NCBI GenBank assembly: GCA_037043455.1
Contig: JAWPHD010010232.1
Span: 1-64,000 of the forward strand
Reading direction: 5' to 3'
Length of the DNA stretch: 64,000 nt
From: Cyrtodaria siliqua
Taxonomy: Eukaryota; Mollusca; Bivalvia; Adapedonta; Hiatellidae
Made by a program: the position numbers and the translations under genes. Shown here one piece after another: positions 36,049 to 48,002 of this stretch. The notes below the pieces were generated by a model. That model saw nothing but the letters and a program-made list of their open reading frames with translations, did not search any database and had not been told where the DNA came from. Within the stretch, counting starts at the first letter, position 1. Each line of letters opens with the position of its first letter.

Positions 36049-38556
36049 TATGATATTTAACTAGAATGGAATAATTGGTAATATGTAGTTTGATAAATGT
36101 CCTTAAATTTTACCTAAGTTTAGACATGGTGGCCATCATGGATGACTGGAGGACCCAAAAACACAAATCTGAGGGGGACTTACCCAAAGATCATTGTGAT
36201 TAAGTTTCATCAAAATCCTTCAAGCGGTTTCAAAAAAGATGTAATTTTTAACATTTCCTATATAGCTCTATGTAAACTTTGGGTCGCTGAGGCGGCCATT
36301 TTGATTATTCGACAATCACGAAAAACACAAACCTGATAGAGGCTAACCTTTATGACATTTCACAAGAATGGAATAAGTGGTTTTGGAGGAGATATCGTTT
36401 GAAATTTCCTTAAAATTGACCTAATTTTAGCCATGGTGGCCATCTTGGATGACTGGCAGCCGCGAAAAATATAAATCTGAGGCAGACTATCCTAAAGATC
36501 ATTGTAATGAAGTTTCATCAAAATCCTTCCAGTTGTTTCAAAGAGGATGTCATTTTTAGCCTTTTCCTATATAACTCTTATGTAAACTTTGGGTCGCTGT
36601 GGCGGCCATTTTGATTATTTGACGATAACGAAAAACACAAACTTGATAGAGGCTAACCCAAGGAACATGTATATGATATTTCACAAGAATGGAATGTGTG
36701 GTTTCGGAGCAGATGTCGTTTGAAATTTCCTTAAATTTGACCTAGTTTTAGCCATGGTGGCCATCTTGGACGACTGGCAGCCGCGAAAAACATAAATCTG
36801 AGAGGGACTATCGCAAATATCATTGTGATTAAGTTTCATCAAAATCCTTCAAGCGGTTTCAGACAGATGTCATTTTTAAACTTTTCCTATATAACTCTAT
36901 GTTAATTTTGGGTCTCCGTGGCGGCCATTATGATTATTCGACGATAACGAAAAACACAAACTTAATAAAGGCCAACCCAAGGAACATGTATATGATATTT
37001 CAGTAGAATGGAATCGGTGGTTTCGGAGATGTCGTTTGAAATTTCTTTAAATTTGACCTAGTTTTAGCCATGGCGTCCATCTTGGATGACTGGTGGCCGC
37101 GAAAAACACAAACTGAGAGGGACTATCCCAAATATCATTGTGCTTAAGTTTCATCAAAATCTTTCAGGCGGTTTCAGAGAAGATGTAATTTTTAACCTTT
37201 TCCTATATAACTCTATGTAAACTTTGGGTCGCTGTGGCGGCCATTTTGATTATTCGACGATAACGAAAAACATAAACTTGATAGAGGCCAACCCAAGGAA
37301 CATGTATATGATATTTCACAAGAATGGAATAAGTGGTTTCTGAGATGTCGTTTGAAATTTACTTAAATTTTACCTAGTTTTAGCCATGGCGACAATCTTG
37401 GATGACTGGCGACCGCGAAAAACACAAATCTGAGAGGGACTATCATAAATATCATTGTGCTTAAGTTTCATCAAAATCTTTCAGGCGGTTTCAGAGAAGA
37501 TGTAATTTTTAACCTTTTCCTATATAACTCTATGTTAACTTTGGGTCGCTGTGGCGGCCATTTTGATTATTCGACGATAACGAAAAACACAAACTTGATA
37601 GAGGCCCACCCAAGGAACATGTATATAATATTTCACAAGAATGGAATAAGTGGTTTCTGAGATGTCGTTTGAAATTTACTTAAATTTTACCTAGTTTTAG
37701 CCATGGCGACAATCTTGGATGACTGGCGACCGCGAAAAACACAAATCTGAGAGGGACTATCCCAACTATCATTTTGCTTAAGTTTCATCAAAATCTTTCA
37801 GGCAGTTTCAGAGAAGTAATTTTTAACCTTTTCCTATATAACTCGTGTAAACTTTGAGTCGCTGTGGCGGCCATTTTGATTATTCGACGATAACGGAAAA
37901 CACAAACTTGATAGAAGCCAACCCAAGGAACATGTATATGATAATTCACAAGAATGGAATAAGTGGTTTCGGAGGAGATGTCGTTTGAAATTTACTTAAA
38001 TTCTACCTAGTTTTAGCCATGGCAGCCATCTTGGATGACTGGCTGCCTCGAAAAACACATATCTGCGAGTGACTATCCCAAATATAATTGTGCTTAAGTT
38101 TCATCAAAATCTTTCAGGCGGTTTAAGGGAAGATGCAATTTTTAACCTTTTCCTATATAACTCTATGTAAACTTTGGGTCGCCGTGGCAGCCATTTTGAT
38201 TATTTGACGATAATGAAAAACACAAACTTCATAGAGGCCAACCCAAGGAACATGTTTATGATATTTCAGTACAATGGAATTAGTGGTTTCGGAGGCGATG
38301 TTTAAAATTTCCTTAAATCTGACCTAGTTTTAGCCATGGCGGCCATATTGGACGACTGGCGGCCGCGAAAAACACAAATCTGAGAGGGGCCCTCCCAAGT
38401 AACATTGTGATAAAGTTTCATCAAAATCCTTCAAGCGGTTTCAGAGGAGATGTCGATTTTATAAAACTGCTAACAGACGGACAGACAGACAGACGGACGA
38501 ACAACGGACGAAAAGTGATCGCATAAGCCCTCCTGGCCTTTGGCCAGTAGAGCTAA
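36049..38556 (+). mobile_element. Family B2 element, 5'-truncated
   Basis: Joins the B2 body at TATATGATATTTAACTAG (as at 7389). About eight ~310-bp units follow, then ACGGACAGACAGACAGACGG, the hairpin CTGGCCTTTGGCCAG and TAGAGCTAA at 38556. The left end is a clean loss of the head. Confidence 0.8.
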
Positions 38557-38559
38557 AAA

Positions 38560-38900
38560 CATGCAAAATCTCCATATACAAACTTTGGACTCCCGGGGCA
38601 TGGCCATTTTTGAGCCCGGGGACTTTATTCGAAAAAACTTGATAGTCCAGGCACTGGCGATCATTTTCAAAGGAAAACTGTCAAAATCTGTCTAGCAGTT
38701 CTTGAGAAGATTTTTTAAGGTATTGACCTTATATATCAGCCATCTTGGAAGTCGCATTGACCTAATTTTTTATAACTTTGAACGGCTCAGTATCATCCAT
38801 GTGAAATGTGCTCAAAATTGACCAAGAATTTCTGAAGAAATCTGAAGCAAAAGTTAATGACGACGACGACGACGACGGACGAATGACTCAGGTGATCTAA
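38560..38900 (+). mobile_element. Family C 3' fragment
   Basis: Only the C-specific 3' part is present: CATGCAAAATCTCCATATAC, GATAGTCCAGGC, TTTTTTAAGG. A GACGACGACGACGACGG tract follows, then the terminal CAGGTGATCTAA at 38900. The preceding B2 ends three bases upstream. Confidence 0.7.
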
Positions 38901-38909
38901 AAATGCATC

Positions 38910-39470
38910 ATGTATATTCAGAGGAGTTTTTTCCTTTTTGATGTCTAATCAAAATGAATTTTGTTTAGGACCAATAAAATATCATGCCTGTCATTTTAGT
39001 GAAGGTTCTAAATCAATACTGTTTATGGTTTTTGAAAAGTCGTTGCCACTATTGTATTTTAAAAATCTATTATTAGCCGTTTTTCCGGCCAACCTGATTT
39101 TTACTTAGGACCAACTAGACATCAAGAACAACATTCATGTAAAGTTTCATGAAAATCCATCAAATAGTTTCAGAGGAGTAGTCGTCACAAGTTTTTCCTA
39201 TATAACTCTATGTAAAAAAGATGGCCACAGCCATGTTTGACATCAAATCAAAATGAATTTTATTTAGGACTAACTACATGTCGTGCCAGTCATTTTGGTA
39301 AAGGTTCCAAATCAATATCATTTATGGTTTTTGAGAAGTAGTCGCCACAATATTGTATTTTTAAAATCTATTTTTAGCCGTGGCGGCACTCTTGAATTTC
39401 TGGCCAACCTGAATATTTGCTAGGATCTAGCAACATTCCTGTGAAGTTTCATGAAAATCCGTTTTCTTAT
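38910..39470 (+). mobile_element. Family A fragment, no ends
   Basis: Two eroded body units (AAATCCATCAAATAGTTTCAG, TCCTATATAACTCTATGTAA, GGCACTCTTGAATTTCTGGC) with neither head nor tail. Confidence 0.6.
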
Positions 39471-39498
39471 ATTGTAAAGATATAATAGACTGAATTAC

Positions 39499-39670
39499 CT
39501 GATCTTTGGTTCGAAGCTCCTGGAGGGGTTCTTGTGGCTCCTCGTCCCCCACCTACTGACCCACCTCTGCCTGCTCCTGAGCTGTATCCTCCTCCAGAAC
39601 CATAGCCTCTCCCACCGGATGGGGATGATTCAACTGTGCCTGCCTGGCCTCTACCTATAGGCCTTGGGGC
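39499..39670 (-). CDS. Internal exon, Gly/Arg/Ser-rich protein segment
   Basis: On the minus strand this 172-bp interval is bounded by an acceptor (TATTTAGTTCCAG before 39670) and a donor (GTAATTCAG after 39499). Only one of three frames is open. It reads 57 codons beginning APRPIGRGQAG and ending RTPPGASNQRS, with RGY/GSGGG/GRGG repeats, then one extra base (starts in phase 0, ends in phase 1). GC content and codon use stand out from the repeats around it. The low-complexity RG-rich sequence does not identify a family by itself. Its phase-0 start matches the phase-0 end of the exon at 54614-54759 on the same strand, so it may be the next exon of that gene (inference). Confidence 0.65.
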
Positions 39671-39699
39671 CTGGAACTAAATATAAGTTATTGCAATAT

Positions 39700-40310
39700 A
39701 GAGTAGAGTAAGGGTAGAGTAGGAGTAGGAGTAGAGTACAGGAGTGGAGTGGAGTGGAGTGGAGTGGAGTGGAGTGGAGTGGAGTGGAGTGGAGTGAGTG
39801 GAGTGGAGTGGAGTGGAGTGGAGTGGAGTGGAGTGGAGTGGAGTGGAGTGGAGTGGAGTGGAGTGGAGTGGAGTAGAGTAGAGTAGAGTAGAGTAGAGTA
39901 GAGTAGAGTAGAGTAGAGTAGAGTAGAGTAGAGTAGAGTAGAGTAGAGTAGAGTAGAGGAGTAGAGTAGAGGAGTAGAGTAGAGTAGAGTACAGGAGTAG
40001 AGTAAAGTAGAGTACAGGAGTATAGTAGAGTAGAGTAGAGTAGAGTAGAATACAGGAGTTGAGTAGAGTACAGGAGTTGAGTAGAGTAGAGTACAGGAGT
40101 AGAGTAGGGTACAGGAGTAGAGTAGAGTAGAGTAGAGTAGAGTAGAGTAGAGTACAAGAGTAGAGTAGAGTAGAGTACAGGAGTAGAGTAGAGTAGAGTA
40201 CAGGAGTAGAGTAGGGTAGAGTAGAGTACAGTACAGTACAAGAGTAGAGTAGAGTAGAGTACAGGAGTAGAGTAGAGTAGAGTACAGGAGTACAGTAGAG
40301 AAGAGAAGAG
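39700..40310. repeat. Pentanucleotide satellite (GAGTG)n then (GAGTA)n
   Basis: A (GAGTG)n block at about 39740-39870 passes directly into (GAGTA)n at 39871-39955, then into GAGTA interspersed with CAGGAGTAGAGTA units. The long minus-strand frames across it (443 and 427 codons of Tyr/Ser/Thr/Leu) exist because a 5-bp repeat lacking stops stays open; they are not genes. Confidence 0.95.
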
Positions 40311-40985
40311 TAAATTGAATTGGATTTTATAGTCGCACCAACAGCTAAGGTCATATGGCGACTTTCCAGCTTCCATTGGTGGAGGAAGACCCCAGGTGCC
40401 CCTCCGGGTAATTTTCGTGCACGGGAGTAGAGTAGAGTAGAGTAGAGTAGAGTAGAGTAGAGTAGAGTAGAGGAGTAGAGTAGAGTAGAGTACAGGAGTA
40501 GAGTAAAGTAGAGTACAGGAGTATAGTAGAGTAGAGTAGAGTAGAGTAGAATACAGGAGTTGAGTAGAGTACAGGAGTTGAGTAGAGTAGAGTACAGGAG
40601 TAGAGTAGGGTACAGGAGTAGAGTAGAGTAGAGTAGAGTAGAGTAGAGTAGAGTACAAGAGTAGAGTAGAGTAGAGTACAGGAGTAGAGTAGAGTAGAGT
40701 ACAGGAGTAGAGTAGGGTAGAGTAGAGTACAGTACAGTACAAGAGTAGAGTAGAGTAGAGTACAGGAGTAGAGTAGAGTAGAGTACAGGAGTACAGTAGA
40801 GAAGAGAAGAGTAAATTGAATTGGATTTTATAGTCGCACCAACAGCTAAGGTCATATGGCGACTTTCCAGCTTCCATTGGTGGAGGAAGACCCCAGGTGC
40901 CCCTCCGGGTAATTTTCGTGCACGGGCGGGCACCTGGGTAGAACCACCGACGTTCCGCAAGCCAGCTGGATAGCTTCCTCACATA
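40311..40985. repeat. 501-bp tandem duplication containing repeat F-like blocks
   Basis: A block starting TAAATTGAATTGGATTTTAT at 40311, with GCACCAACAGCTAAGG and CATATGGCGACTTTCC, recurs at 40812, 501 bp away, with the same satellite pattern between. The second copy continues through GGGCACCTGGGTAGAACC and CAAGCCAGCTGGATAGC to about 40985. So a satellite plus an embedded dispersed repeat was duplicated as a unit. The element's minus-strand reading (WLAERRWFYPGARP) looks gene-like; I take it as repeat-derived. Confidence 0.85.
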
Positions 40986-41432
40986 AAGATTCCTAGGCCC
41001 CTGAGGGAGTAGAGTAGAGTAGATTGTTTTGTGTTAAGAGCAGAGCTAAAATATTTCATTCCAATTTTGATCATTGTTCCTCAATTGTAATTATACCCAG
41101 ATATCCTGCTAATTGAATCTGCTAAGTGTAATCTCGAACTGTGTATGTGACTATGTTGTCTCCAGCTACCGATGGCAGTTTAGGAAACCAGTGTGTACCA
41201 GTTTGCAATATACAGACACACTGCAACATATGTAGATTGTACAATAGCTCTAATGGTTTTCCCGTGTTCTTGCTTATGATATAATTTTCATAAACCTGTA
41301 GGTCTGAGCCTAAACCGTGCTATAAGCCATAGTATATTTCAGCCATGCTATAAATGACAGATTCGGCAGTTATACCATGGTCTACCCAATTTTACATGTG
41401 CATAGTTGGATAAATGGCTATGGTACAAAACA
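40986..41432. other. Unique DNA
   Basis: No gene recognised. Several short AT-rich inverted words (GCTATAA, CCATAG) precede the foldback at 41433. Confidence 0.4.
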
Positions 41433-41536
41433 TTTATAGCATATTTCTCTCGTATGCGATTTATACTGCACTGTCGGGCATGCGGCCCTCGAGAAGCAGT
41501 ATAAATCGCATATACTCAAAAAAATGATGCTATAAA
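41433..41536. mobile_element. Foldback element
   Basis: The left arm 41433-41469 (TTTATAGCAT ... TATGCGATTTATACTGC) pairs with the right arm 41496-41536 (GCAGTATAAATCGCATA ... ATGCTATAAA) around a 26-bp GC-rich loop. The innermost 17 bp pair almost perfectly. MITE-like, no coding capacity, class not assigned. Confidence 0.65.
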
Positions 41537-41668
41537 TATTACTTAAACCAATTATGGGAGAATAAATTTGTGGTAGACGTGCCATGGAGCTACAGGGAAA
41601 ATATTTGATTTTTAATATTAGGCACCAGGTTTAAGACTCCCATAATCATTCCAAGTGATCCAGACTAG

Positions 41669-41731
41669 CAGCCATATTACATAATTATCTTTCTGTTATT
41701 AAAACAGAAAGATAATTATGTAATATGGCTG
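41669..41731. repeat. Perfect 29-bp-arm palindrome at the satellite edge
   Basis: CAGCCATATTACATAATTAT...CTGTT (41669-41697) is followed after ATTAA by its exact reverse complement (41703-41731). The sequence then restarts with ATTAGGCACCAGGTTTAAG, already seen at 41619. This looks like a snap-back duplication joined to a direct duplication. Confidence 0.85.
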
Positions 41732-44076
41732 ATTATGTAATATTAGGCACCAGGTTTAAGACTCCCATAATCATTCCATGCGATTCAGACTAGCAGTCAT
41801 ATTACATAATTATCTTAATGTTATACTCATTCCATGTGATTCAGACTAGCAGCCATATTACATAATTATCTTGATGTTACAATCATTTCATGTGATTCAG
41901 ACTAGCAGCCATATCCTATCTTGATTTTACAATCATTTCATGTGATTCAGACTAGCAGCCATATTACATAATTATCTTGATGTTACAATCATTTCATGTG
42001 ATTCATACTAGCAGCCATATTACATAATTATCTTGATTTTACAATCATTTCATGTGATTCAGACTAGCAGCCATATTACATAATTATCTTGATTTTACAA
42101 TCATTTCATGTGATTCAGACTAGCAGCCATATCCTATCTTGATTTTACAATCATTTCATGTGATTCAGAATAGCAGCCATATCCTATCTTGATTTTACAA
42201 TCATTTCATGTGATTCAGACTAGCAGCCATATTACATAATTATCTTGATGTTACAATCATTTCATGTGATTCAGACTAGCAGCCATATTACATAATTATC
42301 TTGATTTTACAATCATTTCATGTGATTCAGAATAGCAGCCATATTACATAATTATCTTGATTTTACAATCATTCCATGTGATTCAGAATAGCAGCCATAT
42401 TACATAATTATCTTGATTTTACAATCATTTCATGTGATTCAGAATAGCAGCCATATTACATAATTATCTTGATTTTACAATCATTTCATGTGATTCAGAC
42501 TAGCAGCCATATTACATAATTATCTTGATTTTACAATCATTCCATGTGATTCAGAATAGCAGCCATATTACATAATTATCTTGATTTTACAATCATTTCA
42601 TGTGATTCAGAATAGCAGCCATATTACATAATTATCTTGATTTTACAATCATTTCATGTGATTCAGAATAGCAGCCATATTACATAATTATCTTGATTTT
42701 ACAATCATTTCATGTGATTCAGAATAGCAGCCATATTACATAATTATCTTGATGTTACAATCATTTCATGTGATTCAGACTAGCAGCCATATTACATAAT
42801 TATCTTGATGTTACAATCATTCCATGTGATTCAGAATAGCAGCCATATTACATAATTATCTTGATGTTACAATCATTTCATGTGATTCAGACTAGCAGCC
42901 ATATTACATAATTATCTTGATGTTACAATCATTTCATGTGATTCAGAATAGCAGCCATATCCTATCTTGATGTTACAATCATTTCATGTGATTCAGACTA
43001 GCAGCCATATTACATAATTATCTTGATGTTACAATCATTCCATGTGATTCAGAATAGCAGCCATATTACATAATTATCTTGATTTTACAATCATTTCATG
43101 TGATTCAGACTAGCAGCCATATTACATAATTATCTTGATTTTACAATCATTTCATGTGATTCAGAATAGCTGCCGATATCATATCTTCATGTTATAATCA
43201 TTCCATGGGATCCAGACTAGCAGCCATATTACATAATTATCTTGATGTTACAATCATTTCATGTGATTCAGAATAGCAGCCATATCCTATCTTGATGTTA
43301 CAATCATTTCATGTGATTCAGACTAGCAGCCATATTACATAATTATCTTGATGTTACAATCATTCCATGTGAATCAGAATAGCAGCCATATTACATAATT
43401 ATCTTGATGTTACAATCATTTCATGTGATTCAGAATAGCAGCCATATTACATAATTATCTTGATTTTACAATCATTTCATGTGATTCAGACTAGCAGCCA
43501 TATTACATAATTATCTTGATTTTACAATCATTTCATGTGATTCAGAATAGCTGCCGATATCATATATTCATGTTATAATCATTCCATGTGATTCAGACTA
43601 GCAGCCATATCCTATCTTGATTTTACAATCATTTCATGTGATTCAGAATAGCAGCCATATTACATAATTATCTTGATTTTACAATCATTTCATGTGATTC
43701 AGAATAGCTGCCGATATCATATCTTCATGTTATAATCATTCCATGGGATCCAGACTAGCAGCCACGTCATGTCTTCAAGTTATAATCATTTCATGTGATT
43801 CAGAATAGCTGCCGTATCATATCTTCATGTTATAATCATTTCATGGGATCCAGACTAGCAGCCACGTCATGTCTTCAAGTTATAATCATTCCATGTGGTT
43901 CAGAATATCAGCCATATCATATCTTCATGTTATAATCATTCCATGGGATTCAGACTAGCAGCTATATCACATATATCTTTATGTTACAATCATTCCATGT
44001 GATAAGACTAGCAGTCATGACACATTTCTTCAGGTTAAAATTATTCCATGTGAGTCAGCCTAGTCATATCACATAC

Positions 44077-44372
44077 CAGTGTTCCCCACAGGCTATTAAG
44101 GCATGCCACATTTAACATGCCTTCAGAGCCAAAATGCTTTGCAACATGACTTAATTTCAAAAAGACACGTAACATATTTATTTATTTCATTTTTGTTTGG
44201 CTTAAATAAGTAAAAAACACAATATATGGAATCACTAGCCTATTTCTTATATAAAGCAAGTGTCTCTAACAAACTACCCATACATATAGGGGTCAGGAAT
44301 AAGGATACACTCTGAAGCATATTTTCTATGATAAAAGCGACATGCCTTGACAAATTCCTGGGGAGAACACTG
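44077..44372. mobile_element. 296-bp MITE inside the satellite, hAT-like ends
   Basis: Ends CAGTGTTCCCCACAGG and (inverted) CAGTGTTCTCCCCAGG; the similarity continues inward to AAGGCATG on both sides. CATAC flanks it at 44072-44076 and 44373-44377. Neighbouring satellite units show that one CATAC was present before insertion, so the target duplication is about 5 bp. CAGTG-type ends resemble hAT elements, although 8 bp is the usual hAT duplication. Non-coding. Confidence 0.75.
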
Positions 44373-45215
44373 CATACCTTTATGTTATAATCATTCCAAG
44401 TGATAAGACTAGCAGCCATTACACATATGTTCATGTTATAATCATGCAATGTGATTCAGATTATGTTATAATCATATCGAGGGTGTGCATTCCAAGTGAT
44501 AACAGCCATATCACATAATTATCTTAAAGTTATAATCATTACATGTGATCCAGACTAGCAGCCATATCATATCTTTATGTTACAATCATTCCATGTAATT
44601 CAGACTAGCAACCATATCACATAATTGTCTTTATGTTACAATCATTCCATGTAATTCAGACTAGCAACCATATCACATAATTGTCTTTATGTTACAATCA
44701 TTCCATGTGATTCAGACTAGCAACCATATCACATAATTGTCTTTATGTTACAATCATTCCATATGATACAAACTAGCAGCCATATCACATAATTACCTTT
44801 ATGTTATAATTAGTCTATGTGATCCTGACTAGTACCATATCATATTGTCATGTTATAATCATTCCATGATCTTCAAGTTATAATCATTCCATGTGATTCA
44901 GAATAGCAGCCATATATCTTCATGTTATAATCATTCCATGATCTTCAAGTTATAATCATTCCATGTGATTCAGAATAGCAGCCATATATCTTCATGTTAT
45001 AATCATTCCATGATCTTCAAGTTATAATCATTCCATGTGGTTCAGAATAACAGCCATATCATATCTTCATGTTATAATTATTCCATGTGATTCAGACTAG
45101 CAGCTATATCACATATATCTTTATGTTATAATCATTCCATGTGATAAGACTAGCAGCCATTACACATATCTTCATGTTATAATCATTCCATGTGATCAGA
45201 CTTGCAGTCATATCA

Positions 45216-45449
45216 CATTATGACATAGAGGAATGAGACTATATTGTTATATTTATTCCAAATCACTGATTGTTATGAATATGAGTCAGTCATGAGGTTA
45301 TTGTGAAGTAGGCAACACATATTTATTAAGATACAGTTTTGTTTTATGATGGAGGTTCTCTTTATATAGACTAATTTAAATGGTATAATACACCTGGCAA
45401 TTTCATACTAGGGTTATAGTCAGTTCATATGTAAATCCTAAACTGAAAA
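45216..45449. other. Unique AT-rich DNA
   Basis: No feature seen. Confidence 0.4.
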
Positions 45450-46110
45450 CAAGAGAGCCAACATCTCCCTGAATCGATCACCTGATGGCCTTTGCAAACA
45501 TAAAACAAGAGGTCAATGACCTTGAAGCTCTACTTATAGGTTTTGATAGCTAGATCAACATTTCTGTGAAGTTTCATGAAAATCTGTCAAGTAGTTTCTG
45601 GAGTAGTCACTACAAGTTTTTACTAAAAAACTCTATGTAAACAAAGATGGCCACTGGCAGCCATGTTTAATGTTGAATCAAAATAATTTTCAACAAGGAC
45701 CAACATCATGTCATACTGATCATTTTAGAAGAATCCCATATCAATATCACTTATAGTTTTCAAGAAGTAGTCGCTACAAACTTGTTTTTTAAAAAACTAT
45801 TTTTAGTCGTGGTGGCCATCTTGAATTTCCCACCAACCTGAAATTGTGTTAGGATCAATTAGACATCAAGAGCAACATTCCTGTGAAGTTTCATGAAAAT
45901 CCATCAAGTAGTTTCAGAGGAGTAGACGCTACAAGTTTTTACTATATAACTCTATGTAAACAAAGATGGCCACTGGCAGCCATGTTTAAAGTAGCATCAA
46001 AACGATTTTGACAAGGACCAACGTCATGTCATGCTGATCATTTTAGAAAAAGTTCCATATCAATATCACTTATAGTTTTCAAGAAATAGTCGCTACAAAC
46101 TTGTTTAAAA
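45450..46110 (+). mobile_element. Family C head stub followed by a 3'-truncated family A element
   Basis: 45450-45500 has only a C head (CAAGAGAGCCAACATCTCCC, GATCACCTGATGG). At 45506 a family A head starts (CAAGAGGTCAATGACCTTG, GCTCTACT). It continues for about two body units and ends raggedly near 46110 without a tail. Confidence 0.7.
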
Positions 46111-46734
46111 ATCTAAAAAATTTAAAAAGCAGTTAACAAGTCCAATTGATACTAGACTGGAAACTTTGTAAGACTAAAGGTAAAGTTGCAAAATTTAGTT
46201 CTTCGTATTTACAGAGAATGTGTGTATGGAACTGGACCGATAGGAAACCCCGGGCGCAGTCATTTTTTACCTAGGAACTTTTATAGTATAAGAGTTGGCG
46301 ATCATATATAAACAAGAACTGTCGAAATCTATTCAGTGGTTAATAAGAAGATTTTTTTTTTAAGGTTCTGACCATAAATGGTAATGGCAGCCATCATTTA
46401 TAAATAAAAACCGTCAAATTCTGTTCAGCGTTTCTTGAGAAGATTTTTTAAGGTTTTGACCATTATATGGTAATGGCGGCCATCTTGGATGTGGCATTGA
46501 CCTAATTTGTATAAATTTGGAAGGCACTGACCTCCGTATCGTCCATGTGAAATTTGGTCTAAATTGGTCAAGCGGTTTCTGAGGTGATGTCGTTTACAAA
46601 TGCCCTATATAAGTATGTAAAACATGTAAAATCTCCATATACAAACTTTGGAATCCCGGGGCACAGCCACTTTTGACACTTAGGAACTTTGTAAAACTTT
46701 TGTAGTCTAGGAGTTGGCGATCATTTATAAACAA
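46111..46734 (+). mobile_element. Family C fragments
   Basis: Contains the C 3'-type words GGTTTTGACCATTATATGG, GCGGCCATCTTGGATGTGGC, GAAATTTGGTCTAAATTGG, CGGTTTCTGAGG and CAAACTTTGGA, broken and partly duplicated, with no tail. Confidence 0.55.
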
Positions 46735-47610
46735 CAAGAGGCCCAAGAGGGCCTGTAGACGCTCTACTTGTATGATGTGATTCAAAAACATAAACATAAT
46801 AGAGGCCAACCCAAGAAACATGTTTCCTATAGATAACTCTATGTAAACTTTGGGTTATCATGGCGGCCATTTTGAATAATTTTGATTATTTGACGATACT
46901 GAAAAACACAAACTTGATAGAGGCTAACCCAAGGAATAACTTATCCTATATAACTCTATGTAAACTTTGGGTCGCCGTGGTGGCCATTTTGATTATTCGA
47001 CGATAACGAAAAACAAACTTGACAGAGGCCAACCAAGGAACATGTATATGATATATCAGTAGAATGGAATAAGTGGTTTCGTCGGAGATGTCGTTTGAAA
47101 TTTCCTTAAATTTCACCTAGTTTTAGCCATGACGGCCATCTTGGATGACTGGCAGCCACGAAAAACTGATCTGAGAGGGACTATCCCATAGATCATTGTG
47201 ATTAAGTTTCATTAAAATCCTTCAAGCGGTTTCAGAGAAGATGTCATTTTAACCTTTTCCTATATAACTCGATGTAAACTTTGAGTATAACTCTATGTAA
47301 ACTTTGAGTCGCCGTGGCGGCCATTTTGATTATTCGACGATAACGAAATACACAAACTTGATAGAGGCCAACACAAGGAACATGTATATGATATTTCAAT
47401 AGAATGGAATCCGTGGTTTCGGAGATGTCGTTTGAAATTTCCTCAAATTTGATCTAGTTTTAGCCATGGTGGCCATCTTGGATGACTGGCGGCCGCGAAA
47501 AACATAGATTTGAGAGGGGCCCTCCCAAGTAACATACGATTTTATAGAATTGCTAACAGACGGACGACGGACGAAAAGTGATCGCATAAGCCTTTGGCCA
47601 GTAGAGCTAA
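46735..47610 (+). mobile_element. Short complete family B2 element
   Basis: Head CAAGAGGCCCAAGAGGGCC and CGCTCTACTTGTATGATG. About two and a half ~310-bp units follow, then ACAGACGGACGACGGACG, a reduced tail (CCTTTGGCCAGTAGAG) and CTAA at 47610. At 876 bp it is an internally shortened version of the 2.7-kb element at 7204, which shows that body copy number varies while both ends are kept. Confidence 0.8.
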
Positions 47611-48002
47611 AAACCTTAAAAGATTTTCTTATCTGAATTGCAGTTACACCCTTACTGAGCAAGAACAGACGCATATAACTATCCAACCAGCATCAGCCCT
47701 GGGGTCTATCCACACCCCTGGGTCATAACTTGGAAACTGTTGAGATCCCCACCCTAAAGCCATATATACACTTAATGGGCATGAACAGAAGGATACAACC
47801 ATTCAACCAGCTTTGGCCCTGTGGTGCATCCTCACCCATAGGGACATAGCCCCGTGGTCATAACTTGGACATCCCCACCCTAAAACCATATATACACTTG
47901 CTGGGCCTGAATCCATGAAGGTGGGCGTGGGAATTTGTGATGGCGCGCCATCGACTGAATGATCTAATTCTGTTGTGAAATTATAAGCTTGTTTGACAAT
48001 TT
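47611..48002. repeat. Unassigned ~130-bp direct repeat
   Basis: CATATATACACTT...TGGGC and CCCACCCTAAA(A/G)CCATAT recur near 47745 and 47875, with GTCATAACTTGGA near 47722 and 47858. About two and a half diverged units. No gene. Confidence 0.5.

Larger units (their letters stand above)
41619..45215 (+). repeat. 56-bp satellite array (~60 copies)
   Basis: The unit contains CATATTACATAATTATCTTG, ATTTTACAATCATTTCATG and TGATTCAGACTAGCAGC, with an exact 56-bp period (AGCAGCC at 41954 and 42010). Shorter ~50-bp variants carry CATATCCTATCTTG in place of the TTACATAATT part. The middle (41880-43700) is homogeneous. Both flanks are diverged (ATATCATATCTTCATG and AATTGTCTTTATG variants), the usual pattern for an array homogenised from its centre. 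It is interrupted by a MITE at 44077-44372. No open frame. Confidence 0.93.

Noticed and set aside
39651..40982. Minus-strand open frames of 443 and 427 codons
   Set aside because: They are translations of a 5-bp satellite (GAGTA/GAGTG) that lacks stops, plus a duplicated dispersed repeat. The composition is almost only Tyr, Ser, Thr and Leu, with no domain.
41619..45215. CRISPR-like or regulatory repeat cluster
   Set aside because: The 56-bp units follow each other without spacers; it is a satellite array.
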